Numbered from the stretch's first letter, positions 32,570 through 43,431 are shown. The stretch is 64,000 nt of DNA from Adenophora triphylla var. japonica (GCA_022495995.1 JAFEMH010002460.1:186001-250000), one strand, 5' to 3'. Made by a program: numbers and translations. The notes: generated from the sequence alone by a model not told the origin.

Positions 32570-35531
32570 ATGGCTCGTTCTTGGGACCATTCCCCCCGAT
32601 TCCGTTATGGATATCACACCGGCAATTTGAGGGTTTATCGTAGAGAGAGAGGTCCATGGTTGATGCTGAACTTGGATGACATAGGAAAGATGTTGAGGAG
32701 TTATGGCCGTACCCGGATGTTCATCCAATACCCAGATAAAACAAGAATAGATCGAATTGATTCTTCAACTCGTAATGTAGTGTTGCTTGAGGATAGAGCT
32801 GAAATAGTGGAAAATAACGAGTTGTTCTATCCTTCATCTGATCACATAGTTCGCGAGCGTTTGAGTGGTAAGGCTCCCTCCTCGGCCTTCTGATAATGAC
32901 GAGGAGGGGTATCTCCCTTCCCCGTCATAAGATCAGCCATTGAAGAGGTAACTAATTTTGTCCCCTCGTCTTTTTGCAGATATGATGGGTAGAGAAGGAG
33001 AGACATCTTCGTCCCCCCGAATTGTTGATGCTTTCATGGAGGGTGCTCAGGTCGAGGGCAGAAGAGGCCGAGGAAGGGGAAGCCGAGGGAAACAACGGGA
33101 GAGGGCTCCAAAGGCCGGGGATCCCATGCTCGAAAAATTGTATTCCACGTACGGGGTGGACAAAACCGAATATAAGTTAACTTATATGGGCAAACTTGAT
33201 CTTAAGACTGAGAAGGAGGAGGAGAACTTCTACTACAATGAAGATTACGTCCATTTCTACTTCAAACAATTTCAACAGGGGCTCCGTCTTCCTCTGGACC
33301 CCTTTATTAATGAATTCTTAGATGATGTGAGAGCGGTGCCGGCCATGCTGGGAGCCAATGGTACCAGGGTTCTTGTTAGTTTCATTGTCCTTTGCCGTAG
33401 CTTAGGGTATGAGCCAACCATGGGAGCTTTCCGGCACTTCTACCAAGTTAGCTTTGTCAAGGAAAGTTGGCTCCTCGTCATTAGGAGTGCACCCAAGAAA
33501 CCAAAGCTGCTTCTCCCCATGTCTAGCAAAGTTGCAGGTTGGGATAACCACGTCATTAGGGTTGAGAGTCGCCAAGGCTGGGAATTCCAATCTCCTTGCA
33601 AGGATCCAACTTCATCAGGTCATGTTCAATAGTATGAGTGGACCAAGGATTTGATAGAACGCCTTGAGACGTTTGCCGAGGTGGGGGTCCTTGATTGGTC
33701 GGCGGTAGAATCTACTGATCACTACTACGTCCAAGCTGGATTGATGCCGGGACCGAAGGACGGGGTGGTTCCCCTCGTCACCGTTAAGAGGGGGAGGCAT
33801 TTTAATGATTGGACAACACACCCTGGCCTCCTATTTCACAAGGATTGTCCGAGGTGCAAGATCCCTCCCCTTGATCAGTGCCTGGAGGAAGTAGATGTGG
33901 TTGGATGTAAATATTTAACTCTGATACTCGTAATTTTTTGCATTATTTGTTAATTCTCCTTCTGCCTGTACTTAACCATCTCTTCCTTGTCTTTGCAGTT
34001 TTAACCCCCGAGGAAGAATCAGCTCTAGCCATGAAGAGACTAAGTCCTATGGAGCTGGTGAAGCAGAAGAGGAGACACGTCAAGAAATCGGGCTTGGTAG
34101 AGAGAAGGGAGGAAGCCAATGCCCGCAATCTGATTCTAAATGCTCAGGTTGATCAACCCCTTCCCTTCAAACCACATGGGGAAGTGAATGCCGAGGATGT
34201 TGTGTCCGAGGAGCGGGCTGACCTAATTACTGGAGATAGGCTCATCCTTAATGCTGATGCCGAGGAGGTGGAGGCCGAGGAGACAGGCCTCGTAGACAGG
34301 CGTTCTGGCTCCAAGAAAGCCCAAGTAGCTAGCGCCAAGGAGCCTGCCGCTAAGCGGGCAACTGTTGACTCCTCCAACCCTGAGGGTCCTCCTCCCCTTA
34401 CCATTCAAACCGTCAAAACTTATGACGAGGCCGACGAGCTGGCTCGGCGGATGGCTGCAAGTGTCCCACGTCTGAGGGGTCTTCCTCTGCAAAATAGGAA
34501 GGGACCTTTGGTGAGATTGGGCCGAGCTCCAGTCCAGAGAGCTATGGACGAGGAGTCTTATGAGGCTCTCGTCAAAGAGGGTCCTAGCGAAGATAACTTG
34601 CTTTGCCGCAAGGGTCTCTTAATTGCCGAGGTGAATGTCTCATTTTCTCGGTCATACTAACTTTGAGATTTGCTTGGATTTCTAACATTGATTTCTCTTT
34701 CAGTTGGCTTCTGTCATGGCTTATGAGAACGTCTTGGCCAAGAAAAAAGCCAGGCACTTGAATGAGGCTAAGTCTGCCCAGGAGAAGAGTGAGGCCGAGA
34801 AGGCTTCCATGGTTAAGCTTCTGAAGGCCAAGGATGCTGAGCTTGAAGCGGCCAAGGCCAAAGTAGAAGCCGAGGTTCTGAGAGCCGAGGGAGAGAAGAC
34901 AAAAGCCGAGGAACATCTCCGGCAAAAAGAAGAAGAGCTTGCTAAGGCAAGGAAGGATAAGGCCGAGGTCCAAATGAGGTCCGAGGAAGCCGAAGCCAAA
35001 TGCCGAGGGTTCAAAGCTACTCTTCTTTCTAGGGAAGAGGAGGCTGTGGCCCAATTCAAAGAGAGCCAGGCTTTCAAGGACGCCATGATGGCCAGCTCGG
35101 CCTTTCAAGATGCCGTGGATGAGAAAACGGCAACCATGTTCGAGGACGGGTATCTCCACCTTGCCCGTAGCATCCTGGCTGACCCCTCCACCGGCTTGGA
35201 CATTAACAAGGTGGCCATGCTGATTTGCCGGGATCAGTATGACGAGGAAGCTAGGGCTCTCCACCACTTAGTTCCATTCTCTGAGTATAACTTAGAAGTA
35301 ATGGCCGAGAAAGATGCCCAAGCGTGCCGAGAAGTGTGGAAGCCAGCCCCTGTCGTCCCCGGCAATATCAAAGCCTTGGTGGAGGCGATTCAGGATGAGG
35401 GAGAGCCCGAGGTCGGGGGAGGAGAGGCCGAGAAGACTGATTCCCAAACTGATCAAGCCGTTCTTCCTCCCCCTGGTACTATCACGGAGCGGTGGCTTGA
35501 AGAGCCTTTTAACGATGGCCAGCAAACTTAG
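32570..35531 (+). CDS. Spliced antisense ORF of the gypsy element (gypsy-type transposon protein)
   Basis: Four exons with GT/AG introns and matching phases: 32570-32867, 32980-33906, 33999-34630, 34704-35531 (894 codons). One in-frame TAG lies at 33630-33632 (after SSGHVQ), so this copy may be interrupted. Exon 2 has DPFINEFLDDVRAVPAMLGA, LVSFIVLCRSLGYEPTMGAF and WDNH, resembling the plant domain called putative gypsy-type transposon (PF04195). Exon 4 begins a long Ala/Glu/Lys coiled coil (AKDAELEAAKAKVEAE) with heptad-like pattern. There are RGRGRGSRGK basic motifs in exon 2. It lies opposite to gag-pol, between pol and the 3' LTR. The function of this ORF class is unknown. AATATCAATGAAAA at 35588 may be a polyadenylation region. 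Confidence 0.8.
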
Positions 35532-35684
35532 GATAGATTTTCCTTTCTTGCTTTTTGTAATAGATGATAGGACTTGTATTTTCCCTTGAATATCAATGAA
35601 AAAGTACTTTTTGTTTTAATTCATGTTGTTTCAATGAATTGCTTGTGTTTCTGTATGCTAGACATAGGCACCAGATTTGTGAAG

Positions 35685-36060
35685 GCGGGATCCGAGGAGG
35701 GTCCCTCATTCCCTGATTGTTGAGCAAGTGATTAGGCCGAGGAAGGACTCCTCAGTCTTTAACTGTACTCTAAGTCGTATAGGTCGAGGAAGGACTCCTC
35801 GGCTTTGACTGTTGGGTGATTTCTTCTTTTTCGTCTCCTTATGCCGAGGAAGATGACTCGTGCACAGGTTTCAGACGTGATGCCTTTTAGTCGTAGTGAC
35901 AAGATGTTTTCTTGTCTTGACGGGAGGCGAGTCATCAGGCCGAGGAGGAATCCTTGGTCTTGACTGTGATAGTTGTAATCCTGGAATCAAGGCGGACCCT
36001 TGTCAGGATATAAAGCCATTAGGCCGAGGAGGACCCTCGGTCTTGGCTGTTAGGAGCTGT
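35685..36060. repeat. GCCGAGGA / TCCTCGGC hairpin repeats
   Basis: At least four units of the form AGGCCGAGGAAGGACTCCTC followed by a GTCTT...GACTGT-like tail (about 35735, 35781, 35939, 36021). Each is a small inverted repeat, in direct array downstream of the antisense ORF and beyond the end of pol. Confidence 0.8.
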
Positions 36061-36264
36061 GTCAAGACGTAAGGTGTATGTTTCGAAGAGTCGGGGATTA
36101 AGTCCTCATCTTCTGGTGTTTGTGTGAAGAGTTGATAGTTGCTTTGCATGTTGGAAGAAACTGCTTTCGTAAAACTGAAATGTGATTACATCAAACTGCA
36201 ATCCTATCAACTAAAAAGTAAAAGACAGAAAACAAGAAACTAATCTACAGCAAAATAAACTAGA

Positions 36265-37593
36265 CTAGTGATAATATTTTCTAAGATTGTCGGAGTGCCA
36301 CGGATGCTTGAGATCTTTCCCCTTCTTGGTCTTCAATCTGTAGGTCCCTTCTCGAATGACTTGAGTGATGATATAGGGACCTTCCCAATTTGGGGATAGC
36401 TTGTTTTGTTCTGCCTTCCAACCAGTTGCTTCGATTTTTCTAAGTACCCAATCGCCTACTTGGAATACTCTTCTGATGACCCTTTTGTCATGATATGCCT
36501 TAGTCCTTTGCTTGTAATTTACCATCCTCATCTGCGCAGCTAGTCGCTTTTCATCTATCAGGTCTAGGTCTAGGAGCCTATTAACCTTGTTGACTTGCTC
36601 ATCATAATGGGAGTATCTCACCGTAGGGATGGCCATTTCAGCTGGTGCCATAGCCTCAGAACCGAAGGTTAGTGCGAATGGGGTTTCCCCGGTTGGCTCC
36701 CGGGTGGTTTTGCGAATAGCCCATAAGGCTAGGGGAAGTTCGTCCAACCATCTACCCTCGCGTCCTTCAAGGTTCTTGGTGAGGGCGGTTAGGACCAGTT
36801 TATTGGCAGCTTCTGCTTGACCGTTGCCTTGGGGTCTGCTTACTGAATATTTTACATGGCGGACTTTGACTCTTTCCAATTCCGTTGTAAATGCCGTAGA
36901 GAATTGAAGTCCACGATCAGAAACAATTGTATGTGGAAGGCCAAATCTGCACCATATATTGTCGTGGACAAAGTTGATTGCGTTCTCTTCCGTTATCTTG
37001 GCTGATGCCTTGGCTTCTATCCACTTGGAGAAGTAATCAACAGCTACTATCACATACTTGCAATTACCACGGGCGGGAGGGAAGGGTCCAATGATGTCGA
37101 TCCCCCACATATCAAATGGCCACGTGGGTATCACAAGTGTTTGCTCAACTGCCGGTTGTCTAGGAATGTCAGAAAATCTTTGGCACTTGTCACATTTTTT
37201 AACATAGGTGTGAGCGTCCTCCCTCAGGTTTGGCCAGTAGTAACCTAGCGATATGATCTTGTCAGCTAAGGTTCTGGCCCCCGGGTGTCTGCCGCAAACA
37301 CTTTCATGTACTTCTGCCAAGAGGTTCTCAATTTCCTTAGGATAGACACACCTTAGCAGGGGCTTCGTGAAAGATCTTCGGTAGAGGACTCCGCTCATCA
37401 CCACGAACCTTGGGGACCTCTTCTTGATAAGTTTAGCTTGAGCTTCATCTTCTGGGAGTTTCTCCTTCTCAATGTACTCAATGTAGTCATCGATCCAACA
37501 TCTCTCCTCTCCGTCTAGGAGCATGACTTGTAGTCTTTCATACGCAGGTTCCTCGGCATAAACTACATATGGATTGGTCTTAGATGTAGACAC
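36265..37593 (-). CDS. Gypsy integrase
   Basis: Open frame of 442 residues. N-terminal HHCC zinc finger (HESVCGRHPGARTLADK ... KKCDKC, about residues 94-138). The catalytic core has D in WGIDIIGPFPPA, D in IVSDRGLQF and E in GNGQAEAANK. The C-terminus has VGDWVLRK and the LSPNWEGPYII motif, the GPY/F module of Ty3/gypsy integrases. All three catalytic residues are present and the frame is open. It would insert the cDNA into the genome. The upstream frame is RNase H. Confidence 0.93.
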   Translation of the reverse strand: MSTSKTNPYVVYAEEPAYERLQVMLLDGEERCWIDDYIEYIEKEKLPEDEAQAKLIKKRSPRFVVMSGVLYRRSFTKPLLRCVYPKEIENLLAEVHESVCGRHPGARTLADKIISLGYYWPNLREDAHTYVKKCDKCQRFSDIPRQPAVEQTLVIPTWPFDMWGIDIIGPFPPARGNCKYVIVAVDYFSKWIEAKASAKITEENAINFVHDNIWCRFGLPHTIVSDRGLQFSTAFTTELERVKVRHVKYSVSRPQGNGQAEAANKLVLTALTKNLEGREGRWLDELPLALWAIRKTTREPTGETPFALTFGSEAMAPAEMAIPTVRYSHYDEQVNKVNRLLDLDLIDEKRLAAQMRMVNYKQRTKAYHDKRVIRRVFQVGDWVLRKIEATGWKAEQNKLSPNWEGPYIITQVIREGTYRLKTKKGKDLKHPWHSDNLRKYYH

Positions 37594-38489
37594 TTACATG
37601 GTTGCTAGTTTAGATAGAACGTCTGCGACTTGATTATCTTCCCAGCCTATTTGCTTGAGTTCGAAAAATTCCATCTTCTTCGTCATATCCAGGACCAGGT
37701 CTCTATACTTGGCAAGGGTGGGGTCTTGGGTGTTATACTCTCCCTTTACTTGTTTGACAACGAGTTGGGAGTCACAGAAAGCCGCCACCTTAGAGCTTCA
37801 TATTCTGCTTGATTGTTGGAGGCGGGGAACTTGAAACGGATGGCGTCTTGCGTGGTGTACTCTCCTTCCGGGCTTGCTAGTACAACTCCAGCTCCGCTTC
37901 TCTCTTTTGTAGGCGATCCGTCAGGTATACGGGATCCAACGGTTGGATGGGAGTTGATGGGAGAGTCTTTTCCTCCGGTGCGTTTTGCTTTCGGGAGGTG
38001 GGGAGATGCTCACCCATAAAGGCGATCTCGACCATGAAGTCAACCAAAGGCATTGCCGGGAGGGTCTTCCTTGGTTGGTAGGTGATATCAAACTTCGGTA
38101 AGAGCGATGGACCAATTAAGGAGACGTCCGGAGCCGTCCAACTTATGTAATATCTTCTTCAGTGGTTCATTCGTATATACAGTGATAGGATGTGCAGAAA
38201 AATAGGCACGTAATTTCCTCGATGCAATGACTAGCGCGTACGCTATCTTCTCCACATTAAAGTATCTGCTTTCCACGTCAGACAGTGCCTTAGAGACATA
38301 GTAGACGGGCTTCTGAATTCCTTCGTCATTAGAACTAGGACGGCTGCGACGGCATGATCGGTGGCGGCTAGGAAGACATACATCTCACCTGGTAGTTGGA
38401 TCTGAGCAAGGGAGGGGGACCCAAGTACTTCTTCAACCGGAGGAATGCTTCAGAACATTCGGGAGTCCAGGAGAAGCTCTTGGTACCCT
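37594..38489 (-). pseudogene. Gypsy RNase H region, frame-broken
   Basis: Segments in different frames: FLAATDHAVAAVL (about 38370-38330), YFNVEKIAYALVIASRKLR with FSAHPITVYT (38267-38180) and the second RNase H-like part with AAFCDSQLVVKQVKGEYNTQ and DNQVADVLSKLA (37785-37600). The two-part RNase H is typical of Tat elements. At least two frame changes lie between the RT frame and the integrase frame. Confidence 0.82.
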
Positions 38490-39557
38490 TCAAAACCTTG
38501 AAGAAAGGCAGTGCTTTTCGGCGGATTTGGCGATAAATCTTCCAAGTGCCGCTATTCTTCCATTAAGTCTTTGAACCTCCTTGATGGTTGTAGGTTCCTT
38601 CATGTCGATGAGCGCCTTAATTTTTTCAGGGTTGGCCTCTATTCCCCTTTGAGATACCATGAAGCCTAGGAACTTTTCTGCCGTTACTCCAAATACGCAC
38701 TTGCTTGGATTCAGCTTCATGTTATTAGCTCGGAGGTTGTTAATTGTCTCTTCCAGGTCGGGAGCGTGACTGCCCTCCTTGGTCTTTATGACCATGTTAT
38801 CAATGTAAGCTTCCATGTTGCGACCTATTTGTGCTTCAAATACTTGGTTCACCATTCGTTGGTACGTGGCACCCGCGTTCTTGAGCCCAAAGGGCATCAT
38901 GATGTAGCAATAATTTCCCCCGGGTGTTTGGAAGGCCGTCTTCTCGATGTCCTCTTCCGCCATTTTTATCTGATGATAGCATGAATAGGCATCTAGGAAG
39001 CTGAGAGTTTGGTGTCCAGCAATGGAGTCAACCAACTTGTCAATTCTGGGGAGAGGATAGCTGTCCTTGGGGCAGACCTTGTTTAGATCAGTGAAGTCTA
39101 TACACATACGCCACTTCCCATTTTGCTTCTTCACCATAACTACATTGGCTAACCAAATGGGGTACTCGGCGCTAAGCAATTTCTGCACCTCTTCTTTAAT
39201 AGCTTCCTCCTTGTCCCTTGCAAAGTTTCTCCTTGTCTGGGAGATAGTCTTCGCCAAAGGATCAACTTCCAGGCGGTGGAGGGCTACTTCTTCATTGATT
39301 CCTCTCATGTCTTCGACTCTCCAAGCAAATACGTCGAGACTGTTTTTTAAGAGGGTGGTGATTCTTTCTTTCTCTTCAGGAGATAGTTGGCCCCCGAGTT
39401 TAATTTTTTGTTCAGGATAGTCAGGATTGATGACTACCTCTTCCAGCTCATCTACAGGCTTCATTTCAGGACCGTCTCGAAATTCCAGAGACTCGATAAT
39501 GATTTCTCTAATTCTCCTCCCTTCGTTGTCGTTCACATTGAGGCCTTCTTCCTCCAT
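38490..39557 (-). CDS. Gypsy reverse transcriptase, altered active site
   Basis: 355 residues. RT motifs appear in order: KKQNGKWRMCIDFTDLNKVC, then PLPRIDKLVDSIAGHQTLSF, FLDAYSCYHQIKM, MPFGLKNAGATYQRM and AYIDNMVIKT, then LNPSKCVFGV. The catalytic box, normally Y-x-D-D, reads YIDN, so the second aspartate is replaced by Asn. That should abolish polymerase activity. The frame differs from gag-protease upstream and ends before RNase H. Confidence 0.92.
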   Translation of the reverse strand: MEEEGLNVNDNEGRRIREIIIESLEFRDGPEMKPVDELEEVVINPDYPEQKIKLGGQLSPEEKERITTLLKNSLDVFAWRVEDMRGINEEVALHRLEVDPLAKTISQTRRNFARDKEEAIKEEVQKLLSAEYPIWLANVVMVKKQNGKWRMCIDFTDLNKVCPKDSYPLPRIDKLVDSIAGHQTLSFLDAYSCYHQIKMAEEDIEKTAFQTPGGNYCYIMMPFGLKNAGATYQRMVNQVFEAQIGRNMEAYIDNMVIKTKEGSHAPDLEETINNLRANNMKLNPSKCVFGVTAEKFLGFMVSQRGIEANPEKIKALIDMKEPTTIKEVQRLNGRIAALGRFIAKSAEKHCLSSRF

Positions 39558-39598
39558 AAGTTTATCAATGTTTTCTCAGATACAGGTGGAATTGTTCC

Positions 39599-42307
39599 TT
39601 AGTCATCTGCAATTTCTAGGACCATAGGCTCTTCCTCATTATCAAGTACCTCACGGATATAGCTCATTCTAGAGCTAGTCTCGGTGGTTTTCTGAGATTT
39701 AGAGATCTTAATGTTTTCCTCGGAGGTATCTATCTCCACACTTTTCGATTTCTTTCTGCTCTTCATGACATGTTCCAAGAAGTCTTTGGGGGTTGCCCTC
39801 ACACATCCAATTCCAGCACGAGTGGGAAATTTAACTCGTTGGTGGGGAAGGGAGGCCACCATCCCAAGCTTAGCTTGACTTGGAATGCCTATGATTGCAT
39901 GATAATCACTAGTCAAATCCATGACTACGAAGTTGACAGTGGCCTTGGCTCGGAAGGGATGTTCACCGACTTCAAGTTCCAGTTCCACAGTTCCCTTAGC
40001 TCCAACCTTATGGTTGGTGAATCCTTCCAGCCTGCCATGATATGGTTCCAGGATAGTGTCTTTCAATCCCATCTGTTGGAAAGCGGAGTAGTACAGAATG
40101 TCACGGGAGGCCCCCGTGTCCACAAGTAATCTTTCCGATTCCACATTGTCAATTCGACCCTTTATCACCAAGGGTTGTTCACGGGCAGCACGGCTCCCTG
40201 CCAGTTCGTTGGGTGAAAAGCTGATGACCTCTTTCGCCTTATGAATCCAAGCAGGCACATGGTACACTTTGCTTAGTTCATGGATCTGGTCCCTTAGCTT
40301 CCTGGTAGAAGTCACTTCTTCACGGATCACGTGCAATTTGGCTCTAGGAGGCCTACGCTCTCCATCTTCACTCTTGTCATCATCTTCGCTTTCCTCTTCC
40401 TTCCTCTTTCGCTTGTTATCTTTCTTCATGACATAGCGATCTAGCTTTCCCTCGTCAACCCATCGTTGAATTATTTTCTTGAGGGCCCAACAACCATCAG
40501 TGGTGTGCCCGTTGTCCTTTTGGAAATCACAGTATTTGGAAGTGTCACGAGGGTACTTTGGTTTTTCACTCAACGGACGAGGCGGTGGAAGATTTACTAA
40601 CTGCATGATTTCTGAGATGGGCTTGGTCAGAGGGGTGAACACTTCAGGTTTCTCTGTGCCTCTTGTTCTGTTCTTCCCCTTGGATCCCTTGCCATTCCCT
40701 TTATCATTCTGGCGAGTGCCCGTCGCCTCTGGTTCCTCCTTGTCGGATCCCCTTTTCTTGCTCTTATCCTCAGCCATTGCAATGGCGTATGCCACTTGGT
40801 ATAATTCGACTTTGGATTTAGGTTCCCGGGCGGAGAGTTCATAGATGAGTGGACCAGATTTCAATCCAGAGTTGAAACAAACAATGACCTCCCTGTCAGT
40901 GAGGCGTTCTTCAACCTGGTCTGCCATTTTTCGGAACCGGTTGTAGTAGCTAAGGGTGGTCTCTCCCTTTCCTTGCTCAATATTGGCAAGGTCAGTCAAT
41001 CTCATCTTTCTCCTACCAGTCGTGGCAAAGTGGTTCAGAAACATTCTCCTCATGCCTCCCCAGCTATCGATGCAACCTTTTTTCAGTTCACGGAACCAGG
41101 TCAAGGCTGTTTCGGAGAAGGTGCTCGCGAAAGTTTTGCAAAGCATGTCATCAGCTACAGTGAGGAGATTCATGGTTTGTTCAAAACTTTGCACATGGTC
41201 TTTTGCGTCAGTGGTTCCGTTGTATTTTTCAAAATTCGGGACCTTAAGGTGGGGATTAGGTGGTGCAGCTGTTATCCTCAAGGAGAACGGACGAGTTGCC
41301 CAGTCAAAGTCATCATCATCAAATTTCTTTCCCATCTCCATGTCATCGAGCCTTTGTTTCAACAGCTCCCATTGTTTTGTTTCCACTCCTCTGTCACTGC
41401 TTGAGCGGGTGCTTCGTTGGGAGCTACGGGTTGATTTATCTTTGGGGCGACCATTTATCCTACTGTGGTCCCCGTCATTTCGATGGCTGTCTCGTTTAGA
41501 TGGTGCCTTATCATGTCTTGGTTCCAACTCTTGGCCACCCAGTATCATTCGGTATGGTTCAGGTGTCCTCGGCCTGGCAAATTCACGAGCACGAGGACGA
41601 GGAGAATCTGGGCGAGGTCGACGTGGTCGAGGAGAATCATGACGAGATCGTCGAGGACGAGGTGATCCAGGGCGACGAGGAGCCATGACAAGACGAGGTG
41701 GTGACATTCGCTTGCTCAGACTGAGCCTTGTCCTTAGGTCCCGTAAGTTCACTTCTTCTTCCCTGGGAGTTAACTGGCTTCTCAAATCGACAACCTTATC
41801 CTTCTTCTGATTATTATGCCGAGGACGGGAGGAATCTCAGGGGGCCTGCTTAGATGGAAAGGCAGGATCGAGGGGAGGACCTCGTCGCTCACCCTGCTCC
41901 CTTCCAAGAGGGTTGCCCATAGATGGCAGCATGAATTCAGCCATGGAATGGTCTGGGTCCAATTGCAAAAGAGCAGCCTGTGTCTCATACATCCTTTGCA
42001 ACATCTCCATTTGTTTATGTAACAAAGAGCGTCGATCAACGGGTTGAGTTCCTCCCGCTTGACCGGCGTCGGCATTCTTTGTCTTCTTCCTTCCCACTTG
42101 CTTCCCACGAGGACGAGTAGGACGAGGAAGGTCAGCACCCTCTCCCTCGGCGTTCGCCTGACCCTTAGAACGAAGAGTCATGGCGAGGGGAGGAGGGCCG
42201 TCAGGCTGAGGTAGAGGAGGAGGAGGAGGTAGCTCCTCGGCACCTGTGTTAACCCCATTCACTTGGGTTTGGTCCTCGGCAGTTACACTTGTAAATTGTC
42301 CGTTCAT
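39599..42307 (-). pseudogene. Gypsy gag-protease with one in-frame stop
   Basis: Starts at 42307 (MNGQFTSVTAEDQ). A TGA at 41837-41839, in the same frame, splits a 156-residue N-terminal part from the following 728 residues. The gag core lies in the second part: FASTFSETALTWFRELKKG and TLSYYNRFRKMADQVEERL. A C-x-H-C-like segment reads YCDFQKDNGHTTDGC. The protease motif LLVDTGASRDILYY follows near residue 560 of the second part. Arg/Pro-rich linker repeats (PRPRRPRPDSPRPR) precede gag. The TGA may be a simple mutation or a read-through site; the sequence cannot tell. Confidence 0.88.
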
Positions 42308-42611
42308 TGCAAATCAACAACAAATTATCAAGTGCAAATTTCCCAAAAATCACGCTTTTCAATAGATCCAAATTTCTGACCAAAATTAGGGCAAATTTTG
42401 ACCACAAACAAACTGCCAATCGCGATTTTACCAACACAAAAATTTAGGCCAGAAATTAGCTTCCGGCCGAATTTCTGCAGAATCCGGCGGTTCAAGAACA
42501 AAGCTCAAACGGAACAAGGATTTCCGTTCAAATCTAGCAGATTTCCGGCAAGAAATTTGGCTTTTAGCGAGCTTTTTCCAGGCCAAACAAAGGGTGTTTG
42601 AATCGATTTCT

Positions 42612-42626
42612 CGGCAATGGAACCAA
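42612..42626 (-). promoter_or_regulatory. Gypsy primer-binding site
   Basis: The element strand reads AT then TGGTTCCATTGCCGAG just after the 5' LTR. It starts TGG, as expected for pairing with the CCA end of a tRNA. I cannot name the tRNA with confidence. Confidence 0.7.
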
Positions 42627-42627
42627 T

Positions 42628-43394
42628 TGATGATGCCAAAATCGTCAAATCAGCCCAAATCCAAGCGTTCGGATGCTCCGGAGATTGCAAGGCCTGAAAA
42701 TAAGAGAAAACACGTAAACTAAGCCGGGGCGGATCCGGCTAAAGGCCCTCCGGCGTGAGAGTAAGTTCACGGTTTGTATGTAAGAAACAAAACTGACAGA
42801 GTTTTTGTATTGTAAAAAATAACGTACCCAGTAATGAGCCATAGGGCTTGTATTTATAGGGATGGAATGATAGAATCCATGTTGAAGTGAACTTGTAAAG
42901 AGATAAGATATAATCCTAAGAGAATTATATCTGTTAAGGAGTCATTGTTTGACTTGAATTGGTGTTGGTAATTGTAATCCTGATTGGATCACGACTGTAG
43001 AATCCTTGTTTGATAAGGACTGTGTAATCTGCTAGCCGAAACGCCGAGGAGCAAAAATGTTTTATCTCGGCATTAGCATATAAGCCGAGATGCATGATAT
43101 TGCCTCCTTGTCATTTGATGATTGGCCGGCATGTGAAGTTGCCGGGGTGAATGATTCTGTTTCCTCGTCACTTGATGATATGACGAGGTAAGAACTTTTC
43201 TCTCCTCGTCACTTGCGATATCTCGGAGCAAGATGGTCCAAGTACGAAGATATAAGGCCGAGATGGATGCTCCTCGGCATACGAGGAAGATGTTCCTCGG
43301 CTCTGACACTTGCGTATTGGATTATGTTTATGGCCCAATCCCTTTGGGCCCAATTCGGGCAAGTCCATGTTCGTATCTCGGTTTATACTGTTCA
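42628..43394 (-). repeat. Gypsy 5' LTR
   Basis: 767 bp, same length as the 3' LTR, with about 15 single-base differences by eye and no indels. Confidence 0.95.
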
Positions 43395-43431
43395 AACCTC
43401 ATTTTTCCAAAACCAAAATTTCAACACAGAG

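Larger units (their letters stand above)
31143..43394 (-). mobile_element. Ty3/gypsy LTR retrotransposon, Tat type, with antisense ORF
   Basis: 12,252 bp. LTRs of equal length (767 bp) lie at 31143-31909 and 42628-43394, with the 5-bp duplication AACCT at 31138-31142 and 43395-43399. Gag, protease, RT, RNase H and integrase run on the minus strand from 42307 to 36265, so the right LTR is the 5' LTR. A primer-binding site and a polypurine tract are in place. Between pol and the 3' LTR lies a spliced gene on the plus strand. Order PR-RT-RH-INT, the gag type and an antisense extra ORF near the 3' LTR are known features of the Tat (Retand/Ogre) group. About 15 mismatches and no indels separate the LTRs by my count, suggesting a fairly young copy, though the frames are broken. 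Confidence 0.95.
30390..43426 (-). mobile_element. Solo copia LTR split by the gypsy element
   Basis: The LTR is 30390-31142 plus 43400-43426, about 780 bp once the gypsy element and its extra duplication are removed. It starts TGTAGGG, ends TTTCAACA, and has the 5-bp duplication CAGAG at 30385-30389 and 43427-43431. Internal blocks such as GAAGTCGAGTCTTGT and GTAAGATAAAAC match the Copia-1 LTR in the same orientation, so it is a diverged relative of that family. No internal copia region remains, so it arose by LTR-LTR recombination. Its target looks like a MITE end (gattttgggacagag). Confidence 0.88.

Noticed and set aside
34584..35267. 227-residue minus-strand open frame
   Set aside because: Mirror of exon 4 of the antisense ORF; low-complexity Leu/Gly/Phe reading caused by the Ala/Glu/Lys codons on the other strand.
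40956..41642. 228-residue plus-strand open frame
   Set aside because: It is the mirror of the gypsy gag-protease frame on the minus strand, which has clear gag motifs; the plus reading has no protein family pattern.
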